Shown in pieces: positions 1 through 12,500 of a DNA stretch of 64,000 bases. A program made the translations under genes and the position numbers. Each line of letters begins with the position of its first letter. Position 1 is the stretch's first letter. Under the pieces are notes generated by a model that had not been told where the DNA came from, did no database searches, and saw only the letters and a list, made by a program, of their open reading frames with translations. Source of the stretch: Luscinia megarhynchos (taxonomy: Eukaryota > Chordata > Aves > Passeriformes > Turdidae); assembly GCA_034336665.1 (NCBI GenBank), contig JAPFBE010000002.1, positions 15,726,906 to 15,790,905 of the forward strand, in the 5' to 3' direction.

Positions 1-2089
1 GTGACTCTCTGGAGAGTTCTCTCCATGACAGAATTTACACATGGCATATAACTACCGGGCAAGCTGCTGCTTTTGGATTTGCTCCTCATCAGACAACACT
101 TCCAGATGGCAAAATACAGAGCACAGTTTACATAAAGAAGTCTAGCAGATGTCAGGAAACTGGATTTTCCAGAATAACTTTCAAAGGTGAAGGAATCAGC
201 TTTCCTGGGAAAAATGGGGGAAAAAATTAGAGATAAAACCAAAAGAGTGGCAGGCTGATGATAAGAAGGCTGAGAGAATGCTTGGACAGACCACCTGAAG
301 ATGCAACCAAGCTACTGGCCATTATTTGGTCCCCTCATTTGCCAGCTGGGAGGATCACCTTGCTGACAGAAGAGACCTATTCTTGGTAAGACACACAGCA
401 CAACTCTCTATAGCAGCAGCCAACTGCTGTGTATATTTTTACAGCTTGAGTTCACCTTACAGCTGTAACTTTACAAACATATATTGCCTGGTAGCCACTG
501 CCAGACAGATGTGTAAATCCAGTGTTTTACTCCCTAACAACATCCTACTTTTTGCTACACTGAAAAAGACCTGCTCAGCTGGATGCTCCGATTTCACCAG
601 AAAGGGATTTGAGATAATTTTAAATATATTTGCACATTACTCAAACACTGTTGAAGTAAATTACAGTTTTTCACTTACACTGGAATAATTAGCACACCAT
701 AGCCTCCCAAACTGACACACAAAATAGATGGAGACTTGTTTATCTGTGTCTACATGTACACATTCTAAAAATAAATTATACAAAGCACAGCTTGTGACTA
801 AGAAATACCTACTTAAATCTGAAGTTGGCTTAGCACCGTTTTAAGAGAGATGTTATGAATATTTCATATATTTCACAGAAACCATCAATACTGTTGTACA
901 CCCAGAAAATCTTGACTAAGCACACACAAATTAAAAATGCATTTGTTATTGAAATGAACTGGCATCAACCCTTCAACACAGACCTCTGTTAGGAGCCAAA
1001 CAGGAAATCATTCATTTAATGCTTGATTATAGGAACGACTGAATCATAAAGCAACAAACACTTCCTCCAAAATAAGAAGATTCTTGAATTGCAGCTGTCA
1101 CACCATCCAGCAATTATATTTGGATGATATTTCCAGCTTGTGCAATGGCACTAGCTGGCTGGTACATAATGCTGAAAAAACTCCAAAGAGTCTTTAACGC
1201 CAGTGTCTTATCTCCCAAAATAGTGCAGCCTGCTTTCTGGCTTGGTAGCTGATAACAGTTCAAGCTACAGTAAAGGCCCACCATGCAATTTCAGCATGTT
1301 TTACACATTCAGAGTCTTGGTCTGACTTTCTATTGCTTCTTTGGGGTGAAAAGATAACATTTCCAGATGGAGATAAACTTTGCATATTTGCATGGCAGTC
1401 CTCTGGAATCAACAGACTGAAAAAAGACCAGACTGTGATTTCAGTTGCAGCAACATGAATGCAGAACAGCTTCATGAGAATTTAGCATGCATCATCCTGC
1501 TTGTAGTATGAATTATTCCATTATTTCAATAGGAGATATTTTTTAAAAAGCCATCAATGATGACATTGTTTTATGCCACTTTCCAGCAAATGTTGAAGTT
1601 ATCTGAGAAAATAAAGCATTTTCTCCTCTTATGCTATCTTAATGCTTTTTGGTGTGTGTGCAAAAACACACTTCTGATGCTTGTCTGGGATGGGGAGACA
1701 GTGATGAAGATACAAAACATGTTTAGATGGTAACAGTTTTGAAGTGAAGTACTGATATAAGAAGCAAATTTGAAAAATAATAGGCAGAAAGGACAGTGAA
1801 GTGAAGGAGATACAATTAATACTCTGGACATTTCTTACAATGAAATCACATTATAGATACAGAAAATATTGTCAGTCTCATATCTCAGTATTCCAATATA
1901 AGTGTCTCTGTTTTCCAGAACCTAATACAGTTTTTCTGTTCATTGTGTAGAAAACCAAAGATTGGTAGAATCATATATGATCTAAGGTTAAAACATTGGT
2001 ACTGAAAGGTAAAGGCCATGGCAAACAAGCCAAATATTTTTTTCACAGCTGTGCTAATCCTGAAGAGTTTCAGAAGAATTGCAAAGTGA

Positions 2090-3090
2090 AATCCTTCTGT
2101 ACAAGGAGCTGTGGAAGTCTTTCTAAGGGAAGTGTCACTTGGAGAACTTTTAAAAGAAATCAATAAAATGGAAAGCAGCAAACTGCCAAGACCAGACAGT
2201 CTTCCTCTTACAGTTCCCCAGGAAATCAAATATGAACACAGTAAGTGTGACATGTAACTTAGATAAGACAGAAAAGTGGGAGATGGCTAATAGAAGGTTG
2301 CTATTCTTTAGAGCCTGAAAGTCATCTGGGAATTACAGACCAGTAAGCCTGGTTCCCATCCACCAGGAACAGTTATACAGAATAAAGATAGAATGTGGGG
2401 ACCTAGAACAGAAGGGAGATGAGAGAAGAATCATTCCAGGTTGGAAGTCAATAAATGAAGATACTTGTTCCAAGTTAGCCTCTTCAGAGCTCCAAAACTC
2501 CTATGTAAGGTCATTGGAAGAATTAAAATTGCTTTAGATAAGAATGATTATCCTCTAGTGGAATAACAACATGTAGAAATCAAAGAGTAATGCTCCATAC
2601 ATAAACTACCTGCTGTCTTCTTCAGAAAAACACAGTTAAGAACGGCTGACCATAGGGAGATGACAAAATTTGCTGACTGCAGTCAAAACTAAGGCTGACT
2701 GCAAAGAGCTACAAGAATTCTTATGATACTAAATGATGTGTGACAAAATCCAACACAGATAAGAGCAAAAAGACATTTGGGAAAAGTCAGCCCTAACTCT
2801 ACACACTTAACAGCTATATTAGTCATTCCCACTCAGAAGATAGTGCTTGGAAAGTCTGCAGAGAATTATCTGGAAACATCATCTTAATGCTTGGGGCAGT
2901 AAAAAAAGGCAACAGGAATCTGAAATTACTAGGAAATATATACAGCCTCTTTGTTCTAATGTAATAGTCTACAGCTAACACAAGTTTGGGTATCCATCTC
3001 CAAGGAGATGCATTAGAACTAAAAAAAATGATGAAAAAATGAAAAAATAATAACTAAAGGCATAGGGTAATAGGCAGAGAAATAAAGAAT
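2090..3090 (+). mobile_element. Ancient CR1/L3-like LINE fragment, reverse-transcriptase 3' part
   Basis: Several landmarks of old amniote CR1/L3 elements appear in the expected order on the plus strand. They are an AAACTGCCAAGACCAGACAG-type segment near 2180, GGAATTACAGACCAGTAAGC at about 2330, GACTGCAAAGAGCTACAAGA near 2697, and a segment near 2890-2940 resembling the GCAAACAGAATG..AGGAATTATTAGG block. All are heavily mutated, with many stops and indels, and no reading frame survives. Edges are approximate. It lies in sense to the plus strand, so antisense to PHACTR1. The divergence implies an insertion far older than the CR1 tails at 6.4 and 37.2 kb. Identification is from remembered family landmarks, not an alignment. 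Confidence 0.7.
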
Positions 3091-5648
3091 AGTAGCAAAC
3101 CGCATTTTTTTCATCTCTTCTTTTACAGCAAGGTCCTGGTTCCCCTGATATTCACAAAAATACTGCGGTATATGGTAACTGCCACCTAGGCTGTGCACTG
3201 TGTAAACCAGACCATTCCCTTGGAGGAAAGTCAGGAAAGACACCATCAGTACACATATTCCACACATCCTCTGCTGGGAGCAACACCAGACAGGGCAGCC
3301 TGGCCTGGAATAGCCCTTCAAAGAATCCCCACAGCCCTCACATGCTTCCAGACCCAGAGAGGAGAGGAAACCCATGGCACAAGGGTTTTTGCCTCTGAAT
3401 GCATGAGGTGTTCTCATTCACTCACTCATGAAATGCCAGAGCTAAAGAGCACCCAACAAATTGGTCAGGGTGCAACAGAAAGAAAGGTGCTGTTGTGCAC
3501 AATGCCTTTTTTCTTTGTGGAATTGTCTGCATGAGATATCCATTAAAGCAAAATTTGGTTCCAACAACACAAAGGGATAAATCCACATGGCTTGATTTGG
3601 ATGCAGCTTTTAGCTTATGAATGTCTGAGTGCTGCAATTTGATTTCTTAAGTCAGGAGTCAGATAAATAGATGCTTACCCTGCTTCTTGCATGTAACACA
3701 ACCACTGAGTACAAGAAAAAATACTGAACTACCACAGACTGCAGTTTAATCTACTATGTCTGTCCTGGAGTCTATTTATCTTTACAACATGTGTTTAATG
3801 AATCAGGAGAAAACACCCTTCATCCCAACACTCAAAACTATTCCATTATCTAATAGTCAGGAAATGTGCAAAGGCAGCTGATTTGCCTTTGAAAGAAACT
3901 TAAATTTTTATCTCCTTACCATGCATGTCAGGGGATTTTTCTTACATGATTAAATCAGACCTGTTAAGTAATACAGAGTTCAACACACTGACATCTAAAA
4001 TTACAAAAATGGATTCAGGTTTCATGGCCTGTATAATGCTGGTTGCAAAAGTAGCTTACTAGCTAGTGTGGCATCTGGGTTTAGAAACCTTTTCCAACAC
4101 AGGCTTCAGGAATTTTCACGCATTAATTTCAGAAAATCCTAAGACTTCTTTTACTTTGTTTCTTTCAGTTCTAGGAAGTACAAGAGTGTGTGCTGTATTT
4201 CATGTTGGATAAATCTTAATTATAATTAATTACTTTCTGGCAATAAAGTATGTGAAGTGACAGTGGAATGTGAACCTGAAATCTGAAATTCTGCCCAGTG
4301 TTGGGTTATGACCTGCCTGTAGATGATTTTCTAACAGAGAATAGTCGACTTGCTCTGCAGATTTTGACAAATACTTCACAAAAGAACCACAGAGATAATG
4401 CAAATCACTGCTCTGTGGCAATTGCAAGTTTATTCAAAGATGACACTGCCTTGAAATAATTTTTGAAGATTATCAAAATGCCATTATGTTGTTATAAATA
4501 CATTAATTAAAATGTTACTGCTGTAGCTTCAAATTTCAGATATAAGTCAGGAAAAAACCCAACAATTTAGTGAATAACTCTACCTAAATATTCTTCAGTT
4601 CCAACTTTATCCTGGCCTTTTTTAACATCAGTAATATTGGGATGATTTATTTTTGTGAAATTTCACTTATTTCTGTTGCATAATAGCAAGAGATGTCAGT
4701 CTACTTCTACCATCATAATTAGCTGCTGTGGAGATGGCTGAAATATCATGAATTATTATAATTGCAAATGAGGAATAAGCAGCAGGAAAAGATGACATTG
4801 ATAATGTGCAAATATTGCAAGGTTCCTTGAAACTAGTTGACTATAAGATATTTGAATTTGCCATAATAACAAGGCGGCTTCCAGAATAAGGGGGTGGTGT
4901 ACATTTCAGACAAATACACTGTGAAGAAACACGACAGTTATATATGATGGCATCTTAAATTTAGCTTAACATTAAAGCAAAATTACCATACAACCCACAC
5001 ATCTTCTGATTTTGTTGCATATAATTTTGCTCAAGGCCTGTAGAAAAGCCATTTGTGGCATTCACCTTTATTACTATGAGGCAAAAAACCCACAGCAGTA
5101 ATCCATAAAATCAGTAGGTGTTACCCTGAACTAATCTTCTTTGGCAGATAAATGAAGGACAAACAGGTGTTCAAGTGCCTGCATGAAAAGCAGCTAGCAT
5201 TATCCCTTTGACATCATTCTTTAAAAGGCAGGAATCATATTCTGTCTTCCACTGAAGACTAATGAACTTGGAGGGAGAAAGGACTAAGTAGACGAAAATA
5301 AAATTCCTGATGTACTTTTTTTATAGCAGAAGTCTTTTACATCATGTTGTCTTTTGTTGCAGGGCTGCCTGGCAGTCCAATCTCACCTCAGAGCTTCATT
5401 AAGTGACTGAGTGTAATGATGCTGCCTTCATACAGACACTGTGTGCACTCCCAAAATGACAGAATTATTAAATCTTTGCCTTTTCTGCTTCAGTAGCAGG
5501 AAGCAATTGTCCTAAATTGAAAAAAAAATCCACAAATCATGCTTTTATGAAGAAACAAACTTTTAAAAGCTTGACTGAGCTAAATACTGAGTTAAATACT
5601 CTCTTACATGTTGCTGTTCAGAGCTTTGTTGTTGCATTCTGAAATATG

Positions 5649-5688
5649 AAGGGAAAGTGAGAAGCATCAAGGGAAAGTGAGAAGCAGC
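5649..5688. repeat. 20-bp tandem duplication (two copies)
   Basis: The unit AAGGGAAAGTGAGAAGCATC is followed at once by a second copy differing only in its last two bases or so. It is a local replication-slippage product with no evident function. Confidence 0.8.
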
Positions 5689-6446
5689 TCTCTGTAAAAC
5701 AAGATTTCTTTCTGAGCACAGCTGAGTGACTGATATCAGAATTATATTCCCAAGATTTCCATGCCATTATTTGGATAGCTTTTTAAACACCAAACAAGTC
5801 TCCTGGCATCTTATGAAGATGATAAAGACAACTTACATGGGCTGACCTATAGATGGTTGAGCTCCAGAATATCAATGTATTTTTATTGACTGAGCAACCA
5901 AACACCAAGTGGTTTTTGCATCAAAAAACATCCTCAGTTCAAAGACACAGGAATGGATTCTGTGAGGGTGAACTAACACATTCCATTCTGACTATGTTCA
6001 GAGAGCAGTTCTCATCAGCCTCTTAACAAGGCAAAATCATGCTCCTCTGCTGTCTTATCCATCTCTTGCACCTTTCCAAGGCACTGTTGCTGATGCAATA
6101 ATATGATAATTAGGCTAATTTGATGTGAAACCTCTTGTTTTTAAATACAGCAGTTAATTAAACAAAAAAACCCCAAAAACTGAAAATGCATCTGGTTTGG
6201 AAATCTTCTCTGTGTTGGTCAAAGTAAAGATTGCACATCTCCCATCCTCTCAAAAAGGCTGGGTAGGATGTGCAGTGGCTACCTTTTACTTCTACATGGC
6301 AAATACAACCATAACACACAGCTGCATACTGCAGTACTATGCATTGATACAGCTCTGGGGGATTATCTTAAATATTATGGAGATCAAATAGCCTTTTTTA
6401 TGTTGCTTGTTAGACCTCAAGGAGGAGTCAGGAAAGTGTGTCTGCT

Positions 6447-6562
6447 AATCACAGAATTGTAGAATGGTTTGGGTTGGAAGGGACCTTAAAGATCATTTAG
6501 TTCCAGCTCCCCTGCCATGGGCAGGGACGCCTTCCCCAGACCAGGCTGCTCAGAGCTCCAGG
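6447..6562 (-). mobile_element. CR1 LINE 3' tail fragment
   Basis: On the plus strand it starts AATCACAGAATTGTAGAATG, then GGTTTGGGTTGGAAGGGACC, then a block ending near CAGAGCTCCA. This is the reverse complement of the 3' end of avian CR1, which normally closes with repeated ATTCTATGATT units. Only about 115 bases are kept, the usual severe 5' truncation. It is far less diverged than the element at 2.1 kb and lies in the same orientation as PHACTR1. Confidence 0.92.
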
Positions 6563-9500
6563 TACCACTGAAGGAAATATTCAGTCAGCATTATATATGG
6601 AGTGGAATCAGACATATTCAGAACAGGTTTACTGCCTTGGCAAGGGATAGAAGAAAGTTAAATAATTATAATTTTATATTTAATGACTCTGCATTTATTT
6701 AGTCAATTGATAGATATGGATACCCCAGCTGGCTTCCCCCCATCTCAACATACTATAGAGAGTTCTGAATTTCTTTCAAGAAAAAAATAATGGTCTGACT
6801 TGGTAATTAATTACTACAATCACAGAACCAAATCCTGCTCTCATTACCTTTTTAAATCTTAGATGAAATTATTCACTAGAGTTCATGCGCTTACTGCAGA
6901 TACAAATTGATGCACCAGGGTGCCCATATTTTTGCATTACTTTATTTGCTCTAAACAATAGTATAAGTTGACAGTTAAAAAAACAATTTAAAGAACAAGA
7001 ACCTCTATTTCAGTTGCTTGTTCTACTTGAATTTTTCCTTACTACATAAAAAGGTCTAAAAAGAGATAGAGGTAATCAATAGTTTCATACTGTTGTTTTC
7101 ATTCCATCTCAGAAATATCAGCTAAAAAGGTGCTTATTTACCTCATTTATTAATGACCTTTTAAAGGACTGAAATTATATTTGTTGTGTGATGTAACAGA
7201 CTTCTTACATTTGTTCTTTCCCCAAAGAGTTAATTGTGTGTTTGATTGACACTATGCAAACCAAACTTTTGGGTAACATTTTTTGCCACTCTTTTCTGGA
7301 GAGGATTTTAGTTGAACTACTCAGAATAACTATCTTCCAGAGCAGCTAAAAGTCAGTAGTTTTTATATGCATGAGAAAATGCAAATATAAATACATAATA
7401 ACCTTCATCTTCTCTGTAAATGTAAGAAAATGGAAAGAGAAGCTCTCTTCCCATTGAAGGTCACTTTTACCAAAGATCAGATACCAGAGCTCAAAGGAAA
7501 ATCTATGATGCATTTGATTTCCCACATTCTTTATAAAGAAGAGGCTTTTTTTCCCCCCAAGTGACTTTTTGATTGTGTTCTGCTCTATCCCTTTCTTTGG
7601 ACCTGACATGCTGCAAGAAGAGCAATCACAGTAACATAAGCATTAGGTACAGGCTCTGACAACCAAATCAAACTTTAAGGAAAAAAATCAATTGACACAT
7701 TAAAATTGCTTTTGGTATCATCTTTCATCAGAAGGACAGTGATACATCCTGAGCCTATATAAACAGATTACTCAGCCACGCCTGAAGTGAAGCCAGTACT
7801 GGGGTGGGAAGCAATAATTGTGATGTGCTAGCACCATGTCTCTCGAGAGAAGGAAAAATCCATCATCAGTTGAAATTTCAGGGGCAAAGTATGAATGGAG
7901 AAGGCTGAAAAAATTGCCCCAGGTAGAACTTGATCCAAAGGCTAAGTTAGTGTTCTTGTTTTTGAAGAACGTTCTAAGTTATCTTCACTGACTCAAGTAG
8001 TTCTCAAAGCCTGCCTTCCTCTGAAACATAATCCTTAGGAGAATGATTTTCCATAGTTCATAGTTTAACTTAGAGAATACAGTGGCTCCTGTAGCCAGTC
8101 ACTAACCCTTTCCAGAGCTCTGCTGGTTTCCCTAGAAAGAATGTAAATCCCAAGGGGGAAAGAAACATGAAGAATCTGCTGTTCACTATGCAGTAAGAGC
8201 AAAACTTTTCAGATAAGCACAGACCCTGCTTTATAATATTCCTGTGCTGAAGTAGGAGACCATGCTCCTCTTCCCTATGGCTTGGACCTGAACAAAACCA
8301 GTCTAGGACTGGACACATACACTAGTAGCAACTGCAAAGGAAGTTTTTACACCAACTTTCTTGATGTGCAAAGGTAAGTGCACAGAACAGATACCAGAAG
8401 TTGGGATAAAAAAAAAGACCAGTTCTGGCTCAGATATTTTTAAGAGCTTTCTAAAATAAAAGCTGTATATGAATTTTGATGGAGAAAAGAGATGAGGAAA
8501 GCCTGTCTGGTGAAATCTTGATTATTTATGAATTTGCCCTTGATAGAATTCATCAGCTTACCATGCTGGGAAAGCAAATGTCTTGATAATGCAAGAAAGT
8601 TTTCTGAGCTTTTCGCAAAGTGTGTAGGAAAATACGATAAGAGTTCAGCTTTCTAGAAACTATGAATAAATAAATATATAAATATGGGAATTTTCCTTCT
8701 GGCCAATTTTGCTAATAGACTCTTTTGCTTTGCATTCTGCTCTAGTCCTTTAAACATATCCTCATATGCACATGGAACCGTGCACTGTAGCTTTAGTCAA
8801 AGTGAGTAATGAAGAGCACCAGCATCAGTGGAAGTTCATTGACTGTGGACTTATTTTTTATAAGAGAAACATAAGTCTGCTCATATTGCAAGGTGCAAAA
8901 TGAATATGAAAGAGCTGCTTATTAACTTAATGACAAAGGTGTGGCACAGGGCCAGTCTTTCCTATACCACCAACACTGGCAGACTTTTAACCACTTCCTA
9001 GAGTGGACAGGTGATGTTTTTCACAGTATCACAGTAGTTATGTGACTCTTTAAAAAAGTTAGAATTATTTCAACATTTTGCTGAAGAATAGTTCCTCAAG
9101 CCAGTTTTCATGAATAAAATAAAATGCTTTCTTTAAACTGTAAAATCCTGAAGCTTCAGAACCTAACAAGACGATGAGTCTGTCTTAAAGGCTGGTTGCA
9201 TCCAAACAAAATTTTCAAACCTCAGGTGAGCTAGGATCTTTTTAGCAGGAAGACCACACCCAAGAAAAATGCTTGCTTTTTCTCTCTATGCTGGCTTTTA
9301 TTCTTTTTTTTTTCAGGAAGGTGTTCCTTACTCATTCTTTGATTCTTTTCCTCTCCTTCAGTCTCTGAAAATATGCAGTAACTAAATACAGGCTGACTGG
9401 AGAAGAGGGAAGGAAATTGCCTTAGCAAGCTGATAAAAGTAGTAGCTTATTATCTTTCTTAAATCTGGGCTTGAGTACTCTTTTTTTCCCCCAAACTCCC

Positions 9501-12500
9501 CAGTTTTTGTAAAGTTCCATGGGGTTGTTTTGCTGGACTCACAAATTACAGCACAGCCCAATTCTCTTGCTCTGTGAGGTGCTGCACTGCAATTAATAAA
9601 TCATTTGAATTTCAACAGCAGCTTCTGTCAAGGAAGATCAAAGAGCCCAAATATTAGAGTAGTGTGTTAACATACTCTCTCTTCCATACTGTTCCTACGG
9701 GAAATCTAAGGCAAACTCCACATCTGTGCTTGATCCACAGAGATCTCCCTCACCACTATTCAGCAGCTAATGCCAGAGGATGGAGAAGCCTGTCCTCCTG
9801 CCCCATGGATCTTGTAGGATGGAGCATCACTGCTCTCTGTCCCATAGATCATAGCAATAAGCACCAGGATGACAACATAATACATAATCTGAGTTATGAC
9901 TCCTATAATTTCCTGTGGATGAAGGAAATTTCACTTTGTTGGCCGGATCCATAAACCTGGCCAATAACTAAAAAAACAAAGGACCTACATCTCCAACTCA
10001 ACTAGTTCCATATTCACCCCTGAAACTCTGGGTTTGCAGGAGTTACTCTTTTGAAATGAAAGCAGTTTCACTTGAAATTAATTGAACTTTGGTAAGTAAA
10101 AATATCAGGCTCACTCTGAAAATATTATAAATGCCATCTCTAAATGTACAAGTAAAACACAAATCTTGCTGGGAAAACTGAAACACGATATTTTTCAAAT
10201 GAGTACTCATTTAAGGGAGGAAAATAAGCCTTTAGCCTTAATAAATTCTGTTGCAGCTAGCTGAAAACTATCATCTTCCCTACAGACTTTATCATTTGTG
10301 ATGACTTTGCTTTCTTCAGTAGAATTTAAATGAGGAAGAAATGGTTTCAACATAAATAAATAAAAAGTTTAAAATGTCTAAGAAGCCCTTATCATCAAAG
10401 ATAGTTGATTTAAGAAATACCTTAGCAAGCCTCTTTTTAATTAGAAATATTAACCTTTCTGCTTGGAAATAAGCAAGTATATTACAGTGATACCCTCAGA
10501 TAGGCCTGTGATGAGAGGTTCACTTAAGAGGAACCCAGTTTAAATGAGACAAGAGATAAGGTATTGTCATAATATGAATTGCTTTCCTTTAAGATTACAT
10601 TGCCTTCATCTAACATTTTTATTTAAAAAGACCCTGTCACGTATCTCTGTCTGAGTATGAATGCTCAGGGCAAATGCTCCCACAGTGTAATTTATTACAG
10701 AATTTAAGGAACAGAATAATGACAGATTTTATTAGCCCAGCAGAACAACCTTTAGACAGGCTTAGTTACCTGAACTCTGTTCATCAAGGACATTTTGTAA
10801 AGTGGTAGAAGGTCAAACTCCTTAAAGGCAATCTCCTTTCACTGGGAAGAAAGCACTGATTATTTCCCTGTCTATAGCACTATTATTGGGGTGGTTAACA
10901 GAAATACTCTGAAGCATTATAACTGTGTTCAACTGCATGAAGATCCAAGTCCACCAAGACAAAAATAACTAAGCTCAGCTTTCACCTCATGTCACCTATG
11001 ATTTTTTCACTTAGAAACAGCAGACCTTGCTGATTATTAGCTACAGCCCTTTGCCTTGCTTTAGTACCTATTAATAAAAATATCTTAAACTTATTATAAA
11101 CTTAAACTTATGCTATTTTGAATAAATTTATTATTATTTTTCCTGATGGAATGAAGCCACACAGTTCACATCAATATAACTGCTGTAATTCCTTTTTCTG
11201 TTTAAATAAAAGAATTCGGGAAACAGAATGCTTTGAAATCCAGAAAGAATGTTTCCCAAAATTCTTACCAAAACATCTCAGGGACAAAGGCCTTTAAGTG
11301 CTTGGGAACTTGCTTTCTCATTTTAAATATCAATGGCATCTTTTAGTTAAACACATAGCATTTATGTTCTGGAATGAGGTGTGTATATCTGCACTAAAGT
11401 TTGGACAACAGGGAAAGGGCACTGAAGAGAACAAAAAGAACCTGAAACTTCATCAGCCAGGTTGAGCCTGTCTAAAGTTTTAGACTACCTTTACACAAAG
11501 ATGCTCCTTTTGCCTTTTCAGGGCTGGCTGGTGCCTGCTGGGGCACATCTGTTCAGCTGTGTCCTCTTCTCTTGTCTTTTATGCTTTATGGGTGAGGATG
11601 AAAAACTAACGTGTGTTCATTGCCTGCAGCAGGTCACAGACAGGATTTTGCTCCAAGACATTGCTTTGGTACAGGCACAGAGAGGAAAGAAGCGACTAAA
11701 TCTTACATGGTTGTGTTGGTGAAGCAAATACACCCTAATAATCTGCTCCATGCCCCATACTGGGAATCTGCTGATGAGAAAGTGGAGATAAACTCTGTCC
11801 CATACTCTTGAGGGTCTCAGAGAAGTAGCTGGAAGGTGAACAGTGCTGATTACAACAAAGCTGGGCAAAATAGTGTTGTCTCTGCAAGTGGATCATGACA
11901 GCCTGGTACTTGGGGTTGTAAGTTTGAATGTCTAATCCTTATACCAGGAATTTGCACTCTGTGGCCCTGAAAAGGCTAGTAAATTGGTTATAAGCAACCC
12001 AACATCATATTCTGAGTAGAAATGTATGTCAACATAAAGCACAATGCACTGGAGACCCCACCCATTCAGATGACTGATCATGGACTTGATGATTTACTAG
12101 AAACACTACTAGACTTACACTTTCTCAAATGTTTCCCATGGGTCTTGAGGAAAACAGGATTAAATAGGGATGAAAGGGAGGTAGCTACTGACAAAGCTAC
12201 TTTAGAGGCAAGCTGTACTTTTAAGAGTCTGTACATACACATGAGACCTGACTCCCCCCCACCTTGGTACACCTTTCTGAAACAATCTGTCTCTAAAATG
12301 TGACAAACAGCTAAGCAAGCATTACACTAAAAAGATGTTGGCAGACTGCTTTTTTTTCTCCCCTGTAAACTTTTGCCACATAATATTAAATACAATTATA
12401 AAGCATTCTCCAGATTAAATGTTAAAGAGGTCTAATGCTCCATCTCTTACTTCTGGCAACGAAGAGCTTAATCTAATTAAAGCCTTGAGCTGAATGCGTC

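Noticed and set aside
326..688. 120-codon plus-strand open frame
   Set aside because: Composition is that of random AT-rich sequence; no domain, no neighbouring exon signals, antisense to the gene.
3019..3417. 132-codon minus-strand open frame
   Set aside because: It partly overlaps the decayed LINE, has no ATG-context or splice support, and its product matches no family I know.
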